Shown: positions 57,445-64,000 of the stretch, piece by piece | Numbering within the stretch: position 1 is the stretch's first letter | Layout: every line of letters starts with the position of its first letter | NCBI GenBank assembly: GCA_947561585.1 | Contig: CANNZV010000426.1 | Location: 170,414-234,413 of the forward strand | Direction of reading: 5' to 3' | DNA length: 64,000 bases | Source of the DNA: Caprella mutica | Taxonomy: Eukaryota > Arthropoda > Malacostraca > Amphipoda > Caprellidae | The notes under the pieces: generated by a model | Told to the model about the DNA's origin: nothing | Seen by the model: the letters and a program-made list of their open reading frames with translations, nothing else | Databases searched by the model: none | Translations under genes and position numbers: made by a program

Positions 57445-57717
57445 TGTGAGGAATAAATCCAGGCAACGTATTCCAAGGATCGAAAGAAACACCAGGTCAA
57501 CTGCTCTAATGTAATGTTTAAGTTGGGGGATATATACAGGAGATGTATTGGTGATATGACGACTGAATTACTACTGACTAGGTTTACAAATTCAAAGCCT
57601 ATATAAATGTGCGAGGTTATACATTATTGGAACGTACTATACAGTCTTTTAAATACCTATATATTCATATATTCAACATATTGTACATAATATTTACACA
57701 AATTAATAATTTGTACA
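57445..57717 (-). repeat. 5' LTR of the BEL element
   Basis: 273 bp, identical to the 3' LTR except for one transition. It should contain the promoter for the minus-strand transcript. Confidence 0.95.
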
Positions 57718-57722
57718 TAACA
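57718..57722. other. Target-site duplication TAACA (right)
   Basis: Matches 51666-51670. Confidence 0.9.
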
Positions 57723-57756
57723 AAAAATAACGTGTGTCACTGCTTATGAAATTAAT

Positions 57757-58574
57757 GAATGTCATATAAGAACTATGAATGTCATATAAGAACTATGAAT
57801 GTCATATGAGAACTATGAATGTCATATAAGAACTATGAATGTCATATAAGAACTATGAATGTCATATGAGAACTATGAATGTCATATAAGAACTATGAAT
57901 GTCATATAAGAACTATGAATGTCATATAAGAACTATGAATGTCATATAAGAACTATGAATGTCATATGAGAACTATGAATGTCATATAAGAACTATGAAT
58001 GTCATATAAGAACTATGAATGTCATATGAGAACTATGAATGTCATATAAGAACTATGAATGTCATATAAGAACTATGAATGTCATATAAGAACTATGAAT
58101 GTCATATAAGAACTATGAATGTCATATAAGAACTATGAATGTCATATGAGAACTATGAATGTCATATAAGAACTATGAATGTCATATAAGAACTATGAAT
58201 GTCATATAAGAACTATGAATGTCATATGAGAACTATGAATGTCATATAAGAACTATGAATGTCATATGAGAACTATGAATGTCATATAAGAACTATGAAT
58301 GTCATATAAGAACTATGAATGTCATATAAGAACTATGAATGTCATATAAGAACTATGAATGTCATATGAGAACTATGAATGTCATATGAGAACTATGAAT
58401 GTCATATAAGAACTATGAATGTCATATAAGAACTATGAATGTCAGATAAGAACTATGAATGTCATATGAGAACTATGAATGTCATATAAGAACTATGAAT
58501 GTCATATAAGAACTATGAATGTCATATATGAACTATGAATGTCATATAAGAACTATGAATGTCATATGAGAACT
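57757..58574 (+). repeat. 20-bp minisatellite, about 41 units, no length variation
   Basis: The unit is 'gaatgtcatataagaactat'. Every copy is exactly 20 bp over more than 800 bp. Variation is almost limited to one position (atataag or atatgag), with single exceptions (agataag, atatatg). It begins 35 bp from the BEL target duplication. Confidence 0.98.
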
Positions 58575-60381
58575 GAAATGTGAAGAGAATATTTCAAATG
58601 TTGATTATGCAATATATAGTCTGAGGGAGAAGGGAGCATATTAATTGTAATTAATGCCAGTGTATTTATCACAGTCTAATTCACTAATGTATTAGCCTAA
58701 TAATGTATTACCAGTAAATGTCATTGAAAGAAATGAACACTTAAAATATAGTGTAAAGTTACAATTAATACCAGATTTGAATTATACCAGAATAAAATAA
58801 CGTATTGGCTAAAATATGAATATTTTAATTTAAAAATAACCTATTTAAATTTTCATTCGTTATTTAATTCGCATTTGTTAAATGCAACTTTACCCTATAG
58901 TGGACTAATGACTAATCTGTACCAAATATCTATTATTCAATTTATTCCTTTTCCGAAATACTTACTCGAGAACATGAAAATTATGATATAAAGAAAGCAA
59001 TAAACTTTATTCTTCAAATATAAGAATTGTACAGCCAAAGAAAAGTATCCGTAATGATTTTTGACATTTTACTAATTTCTCATTTGCAGATATAAAATTT
59101 ACTAATTGTAATGATTGGAGGGAGATATTTTATAATTGGTCTGGTTACACGATGACAAGTTTGTAAGATTTGAAAATACAAGGAAATTAGAAAACGGTGA
59201 TTTGAGAAATTTTCATAATGTGGAGACGCTTTTCTCTGATAATTGGACTTTTTAATTTATCCCATAACTGTTTGGTTTATCATTTGTGATGAAATTGATT
59301 TATTTTGTCCACCACATAATATGTTAGAAAAAGAAAAGTCTCTTTTTCACATTCAGATATTTTTTATATCGGGTCTGTATTGAATGTAAGAATAAATTCC
59401 AATGGACATACAATTTTATACTAAATACCTACTTTTTTGTTTTTTCGTGATATTAAAATACTGTAAAACACTAATAAATACTACATTACAATGGTGAAGA
59501 TGAATAATTGAAAAAAAAAACTAAATCTATTGTAAGGAGATAAGATGCCGTGATTTTTGTGACACGTTTATATTATAGGTAGGACCTCTCCACTCTAAAT
59601 TAAAAAAAAAACTGGAATTGCTTTACATTTTTAGAGCTAAGGTTATATATAACATATCACAGTTAACAAAAAAGAAATCGATCAAGTATTCTATTCATAA
59701 TGAAGTATATAAGAAATATTCACATTCAAACTTTCACTCTTTCTAAGATTCAATAGGAGAACAAGAACTGCAATCTAACTTATCACGCATTGTCGTAAAT
59801 TTAATGGTAATTAGGTATATAGGTTCACTTTTAGGTACCTAATGTTTTTTAATGTAGATACCAGTATAGGTTGCCATTTATAATGTGTCTAAAAGCTTTA
59901 TTATAGTTTTGAATTTTTCAAGATTCAATGGATCCTTTTTCTTCGCTTGAAATTCTGAGGTTAGAAGTGAAATCTCAAGAATAACTTAAATCACATGTTA
60001 TGAATAAAAATAAAGAGCCAAATTAGAAATGGTTTGCAGTTTTGTAATCAGTGACCTTAGCTCTAATGAATAGAGTAATAAAAAATTTAGAGTACAGGGG
60101 ACCTTAAGACAATAAATAAGTTGTTGTTGGTAGGGAGAGATAAGAATATGAGTAAATATGGTGTGAAAGAAAACACTTATGCATGAGAAATGTAGCACGT
60201 GACTTAGTTAGTTTGACTACTTGGAAGTTGCACGCAAATCTGTGGTAAACATATAGTGTCAACCTTAGTGATTGATAAGGATATTATCACCAAATGGCGT
60301 AATAAATTTCTGGTAACGAGATTATTCAATATCATCTATGTAAATTGTAAAGACCAATAATTATATTGGTCTACCCCCAGG
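58575..60381. other. AT-rich DNA without a recognisable gene
   Basis: Short open frames only. No repeat copy or RNA gene was seen. Confidence 0.5.
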
Positions 60382-60438
60382 CAAGAAGGATTTATTCCTA
60401 GGATACTAAGGGAATATCCAAGGGATAAATCCTTCTTG
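60382..60438. repeat. Hairpin upstream of the chitin-binding gene
   Basis: 'caagaaggatttat' (60382-60395) is the exact reverse complement of 'ataaatccttcttg' (60425-60438), with a 29-bp loop. It lies about 120 bp upstream of the TATA box. Confidence 0.85.
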
Positions 60439-60558
60439 TCATGCATGTTCTTGACTAATTACGTAAGTAACTAGATAATGAATTCTAGGGATAGTTTTCT
60501 TGTTATCAGCAAACTAGAGCGTGTAAGCCTATCATCTGTTGGATTATCACCTTCTTGG

Positions 60559-60566
60559 TATATAAA
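60559..60566 (+). promoter_or_regulatory. TATA box of the chitin-binding protein gene
   Basis: TATATAAA lies 67 bp before the ATG, which would put the transcription start near 60590 and give a 5' leader of about 40 nt. No clear initiator (TCAGT) was seen. Confidence 0.65.
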
Positions 60567-60632
60567 GCGATTCTTGCACTTTTAATCTGATGTAGATATT
60601 GCATTGAAGATTCATTATTAATATTCTCAAAG

Positions 60633-61328
60633 ATGGAGTTGAAAAAGGTTCTTGCTGTGGTTTTCGCAGTAGCCATTATCCCTGAGATAGGTAATTCACG
60701 CAATATATTTGTTAATTATTTCCAGACTTTTCTATGCAATTTCCAATAATCTGCGTGATATCAATTCACTGATTATATCTATTATAATCTATGTTTTATG
60801 GACTATTTCTAATATGATATTATCATTACAATTTAAGATTCATGAATAACCTAATAAAAAAGGAGATCGAACCTTATTCTTTTTTTAGAATAAGGTTCTC
60901 TCATTTGTAACCTAGTAAAGGAAGAAAACCCATATTTAATAATAACTAAACGAAAGTACTAAATAAAATCCTAAAAGTCAAACACCCTAACTTATTGCTA
61001 TATAATCTATCGTAGCAAATGTTATAAACTATTATTGATGTAATTTAATCTCATAATAACCTTATTGAATTTCTCTGAAACAGCTCAAACTACAGACGGA
61101 AATGATGTAATATGTATGCCTTTCTGTGGACCTGTATGCAATTGTGACAATAATGGCGACTATTACGTCCACCCAGCAGATTGTGGCCAGTTCTACCTAT
61201 GCAGCAACGGCAGAGCCTTACTCAACGAATGTCCCGCAGATCTCTACTTCAACCCTACACTTGAAATTTGCGATCAGCAGGAGAATGTTGACTGTGCTGC
61301 CAACCCCAACTATGAATGCAATGATTAA
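60633..61328 (+). CDS. Secreted peritrophin-type chitin-binding protein, two exons
   Basis: Exon 1 is 60633-60690 and exon 2 is 61084-61328, joined across a 393-bp intron with gtaatt donor and ttctctgaaacag acceptor (phase 1). The product is 100 residues. Residues 1-20 (MELKKVLAVVFAVAIIPEIA) form a signal peptide, so the mature protein would begin near QTTDG. The rest is one type-2 chitin-binding (CBM14/peritrophin-A) domain with six Cys in the pattern C-x12-C-x5-C-x9-C-x12-C-x7-C, including the usual aromatic residues (YY, FY, YF). Two extra Cys lie just before the domain (ICMPFCGPVC). Such proteins bind chitin in the gut peritrophic matrix, cuticle or tracheae. A single domain and small size are typical of simple peritrophins. 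The nearest gene-like neighbours are transposons, so context adds nothing. No homologue name is assigned. Confidence 0.88.
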
Positions 61329-61352
61329 CTAATTTGGTTATAGAACTTAGAA

Positions 61353-61358
61353 ATTAAA
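61353..61358 (+). promoter_or_regulatory. Candidate polyadenylation signal ATTAAA
   Basis: An ATTAAA variant signal 25 nt past the stop codon of the chitin-binding gene. In AT-rich DNA this is weak evidence. Confidence 0.3.
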
Positions 61359-62804
61359 AGTTGATATGGTTTATAATTGATTATTATTTCCACATTAAAC
61401 ACAGGATGAAATTTTGTCCGGTAATTTCAGTCAAACCTAAACACTTAAAGAAAGAAAGGTGAAAAAATCAGAAACATTAAAACTACACAGTATTATGAAG
61501 CTAAATGTGTTCCTGTCTTGTTTTTAAAAAATATTTAAATATTTTCAATTTGAAGTCTTTCTATAATGTTACAAAATTACAGGCACAGGTTAGTTCAGCC
61601 AAAAGTATATAGAGGTTGACTAACTAGAAGTCATAATTCAGAGGTATAATTCATTGACATTTGACCAGGTTATAATATACTAACCAAGATCAAAATACTT
61701 TGACCATCGACCAAGGATAAAATCTCCCGGCCGCTAATCAAAGATGTTATCTCCTAACCATTTCGATATTTGTCAGTGGTTTTATTTTTGGTTGGTCAGT
61801 AGTCAGGTTATACCATTTGATATGACTAAATATTTATAGTTGGTCATTGGTCAAATTATACCATTGGATATGACTCAATAATTATTGTAGTTTGTCAATA
61901 CCGTATCAGGAGATTAACCTGTGTGCTAGTGTGTAGTCTATATGTACCTATATTACTAATTTTAAACTTATACATGCGTGGTTTTTCTGTATCTTGGCAT
62001 GATATAATTAGTCAACTGATCTTGATAAGAAATAAAATTCTAGAACTAACTTGTACTTTTTAAAATTATTTTGAAGTTTGGCTTAAACCAGCGGACACTG
62101 ACGTGAATAAGTATAGGAAATGTCAACATGAAAAGTAACTACAATAATCTGAAATATCAAATTGTTATGGGTCTAGGACCGAAACTTTCTCATCATACTT
62201 TACATTCCCATGTTAATATTTCTTAAATATTTATACGCTGTAAATTATCATAATTCTATGATCAAGTTTACCAATACTTTCACGGAAGAAAAAGGATTAA
62301 TACTTACTTTTAGATATTGAAAATAGTCCTAAATCTTTCTTTCCAACAGTCAATAAATATTTAATATATTTAAACGAGAATACAATCAGCATCTTCTAAA
62401 TCAATAAATAATATCAGGTAATAATATTTTCGTTTGTAAAACAGTGAAATGTTTCTAATAGCTTGGTCTTGTCATAAAGATTAAGACTTTTTCTTTCTAG
62501 GAATGAAGTACTTTTATGTCAATTAATTAATCATACTGTCTAGACTGCCATTAATAATTGGTTGGTATTTTCAAGTCAAGTTATATTTGGTAAAAAGAAT
62601 TTCTAGGAAGTTTCACCACTGGGCTGCTTAATTAACATAAGAAATAAGTCTGTACGTACGTACGCCTGTTTCTTTAAAACAAAAAGAAAATACATTGAAA
62701 GTTAATCATATAAATTATTGAAAATAATTATTATTATAATAAATCATATGAAACATACTCAGTACATTTTTAAGATACACTTTTCGAAAAAAAATAACAA
62801 TTTT
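61359..62804. other. AT-rich DNA without a recognisable gene
   Basis: Includes diverged 'ttggtcattggtcaaattata' and 'gaccaag' words at 61660-61880, an eroded local repeat, and 'gtacgtacgtac' at 62653. Confidence 0.45.
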
Positions 62805-64000
62805 GATTTATTGTTTATTGTTTATTGAGAAACTGTTATATACATATATTACATAATTAGAAAAAAAAACTTTTATATAAAAACTTCTGAGACACAAAAA
62901 ATAATTGTAACTAAAATGTATACACAGTTGATTCTAAAAAAGTCTAGAAGCTTGTAGAATCTAAAAATATAAACAGTATGTACATAAGAAATATTAAAAT
63001 CCTACCTAAGTTACCGGTATTAAAATTTCTCTATATTGGTTAAAACAGTAATCTTTATATTTCTTTTTAAAAACATAGTTTGACATTGGTTGTCTTAAAA
63101 ATTCTGGTAATTTATTAAAAGCTTCTATTGATCTAAAAATAGTAAAATTTCTTTGACTTTCTAATCTAATAGGAGGAAGGTTCAAATTTGTGCCCCTTGT
63201 GTGATGGTTATGGGAAGGGATAAAATTAATAAAATATTGTTCTAAAAGATCTGGTTCGTAAAAAAGTGCTTTTCTTAAAAACGATAATAAAAAATAATCG
63301 CACACATCATCAAATTTAAGAATCTTAAGTTTAAAATACATTGTGTTTGTTGGCATTAAAGGAGTAAAATTTTCATCTCTTTTTACATTTAAAATAATTC
63401 TTAAAATATCATTTAATAAAATTCTGATGCGACTTAAATGGACGTTAAAAGTTTTGCCATAAAAAATGATAGACTGTGTAAAAATAGAATAAGCTAATGA
63501 ATAGTAGATTAAAATTAGTGACTTTCTATTAAAATAGGGTTTGGTTGAATAAATGACACCTTTTACTTGGCTGAGTTTCCTAGTTATTGTGTCAATATGC
63601 GGTTTAAAAGATAGTTTACTGTCGATTATAAAGCCTAGGTATTTAAAATTATTTACATATTCTAGTTGAACATTATTAAAATAGGTGTTAGGGAATACAT
63701 TAACAGATCTAGCATTAAAAATCATCGCTTTAGTTTTGAAAACATTGGGAGTTAATTTGTTAGAATTTAGCCATTCTGATAGTTTGTCAACGAAATTTTG
63801 CAGTCTACTAAAAATATTTAAAAAATTTGTGTCCCGAATATAAAAAAACTGAATCGTCTGCAAACATGGTACAATTAAAATTACAGCTTTCTGCAAGGCT
63901 ACACAGATCATTTATAAAAATATTAAAAAGCAAGGGGCTCAAATTCAGAAGAACAGTAAGAATAACTTATATTATTAGGTATGAAATAGAAATTAAGAAT
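62805..64000 (-). mobile_element. Non-LTR retrotransposon (Jockey/CR1-like), 3' part, cut by window edge
   Basis: The minus strand runs from the window edge through an RT domain to a 3' UTR of about 180 bp, ending in a tandem AATAAAC tail (near 62813-62828). Such short 3' tail repeats are common in LINEs. The 5' part lies beyond 64000. Confidence 0.8.
63006..63990 (-). pseudogene. LINE reverse transcriptase, C-terminal half, frameshifted
   Basis: The catalytic block F-A-D-D is encoded at 63853-63867 in one frame, preceded by 'L-S-P-L-L-F-N-I-F-I-N-D-L'. The downstream RT part continues in another frame to the stop at 63006. That part has N-K-L-T-P-N (residues 51-56 of this 301-codon frame), KYLGFIIDSKLSFKPHI (90-106) and SLILIYYSLAYSIFTQ (131-146), typical of Jockey/CR1-type LINEs, and then the C-terminal region. 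The frame changes between about 63820 and 63852, within T-rich runs, by a one-base indel. The first 28 or so residues of the long frame are therefore not genuine. The copy is defective unless the indel is a sequencing error. Confidence 0.85.

Larger units (their letters stand above)
51671..57717 (-). mobile_element. Complete BEL/Pao-type LTR retrotransposon, 6,047 bp
   Basis: Two direct 273-bp LTRs, a candidate primer-binding site, a polypurine tract, gag-protease-RT and RNase H-integrase coding regions, and a 5-bp TAACA target duplication. The LTRs differ at one base by eye (C at 51761, T at 57535), so the insertion is recent. Coding order on the minus strand is gag (DUF1759-like), zinc knuckles, protease (DUF1758-like), RT, RNase H, integrase, DUF5641-like tail, which is diagnostic of BEL/Pao. 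No env-like frame was seen. A +1 frame break and an altered protease motif suggest that this copy does not make a complete polyprotein. Confidence 0.97.

Noticed and set aside
57757..58574. Regular short repeats considered as a CRISPR array
   Set aside because: Units are contiguous with no unique spacers, and the genome is eukaryotic. It is a minisatellite. The same holds for the other arrays.

Overview
This is a piece of an AT-rich (roughly two-thirds A+T) arthropod nuclear genome, most likely from an insect. The evidence is intron-containing genes, a secreted chitin-binding protein with an insect-style TATA promoter, a BEL/Pao LTR retrotransposon, mariner-type transposons, short MITEs, and a very high load of minisatellites. 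No bacterial, organellar or plasmid feature is visible. I cannot name the species.

Genes. Only two host genes are well supported. (1) Minus strand, 7411 to 2375: a very large (about 1,678 aa) secreted low-complexity protein with a Thr-rich, mucin-like middle and a C-terminal Tyr-Gly-Pro-Pro repeat block, suggesting an extracellular matrix or cuticle protein. Its ATG sits directly behind a splice acceptor, so a 5' leader exon lies upstream. (2) Plus strand, 60633 to 61328: a two-exon, 100-aa secreted protein with one six-cysteine peritrophin-type chitin-binding domain, preceded by a TATA box. Both encode secreted, probably matrix- or chitin-associated proteins. Nothing in the sequence links them functionally.

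Transposable elements. The best preserved is a complete 6.0-kb BEL/Pao-type element on the minus strand (51671-57717). It has 273-bp LTRs differing at one base and a 5-bp TAACA target duplication, but also a +1 frame break and a Leu in the protease D-[ST]-G motif. Next is a 1,293-bp mariner/Tc1-superfamily (DD37D, maT-like) element at 36986-38278 with perfect 27-bp terminal repeats and a broken transposase. Fragments include a LINE reverse transcriptase running off the right edge (62805-64000), a Ty3/gypsy RT scrap (41862-42095), a decayed mariner (29640-30190), and a probable Penelope-like N-terminal fragment (34925-35356). There are several MITE or foldback families, one with at least five copies, and several unnamed dispersed repeats present two or three times.

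Tandem arrays. At least a dozen minisatellites punctuate the window. They include a 19-bp unit carrying the CRE octamer TGACGTCA (8231-8605), a 24-bp satellite of about 1 kb (14392-15441), a 36-bp array with higher-order structure (33532-34160), the same 32-bp unit in two large arrays of opposite orientation (39549-40543 and 46281-47570), a 24-bp GC-rich array (42705-43285), and a strictly 20-bp-periodic array of about 41 copies next to the BEL element (57757-58574). Arrays whose period is a multiple of three produce long spurious reading frames on both strands, and these are not genes.

Region by region: 1-2.3 kb, dispersed repeats and MITEs; 2.4-7.4 kb, the large secreted-protein gene; 7.4-26 kb, AT-rich non-coding DNA with arrays and MITEs; 26-38.3 kb, dispersed repeats, transposon relics and the mariner element; 39.5-47.6 kb, a nest of repeats bracketed by the inverted 32-bp arrays; 48-51.6 kb, AT-rich DNA with a MITE; 51.7-57.7 kb, BEL element; 57.8-60.4 kb, array and AT-rich DNA; 60.5-61.4 kb, the peritrophin-like gene; 62.8-64 kb, LINE.

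I did not find a convincing new biological system with coding capacity. The most unusual material is repeat architecture: the paired inverted 32-bp arrays, the CRE-octamer array, and the nuclear-receptor-like half-site repeats.
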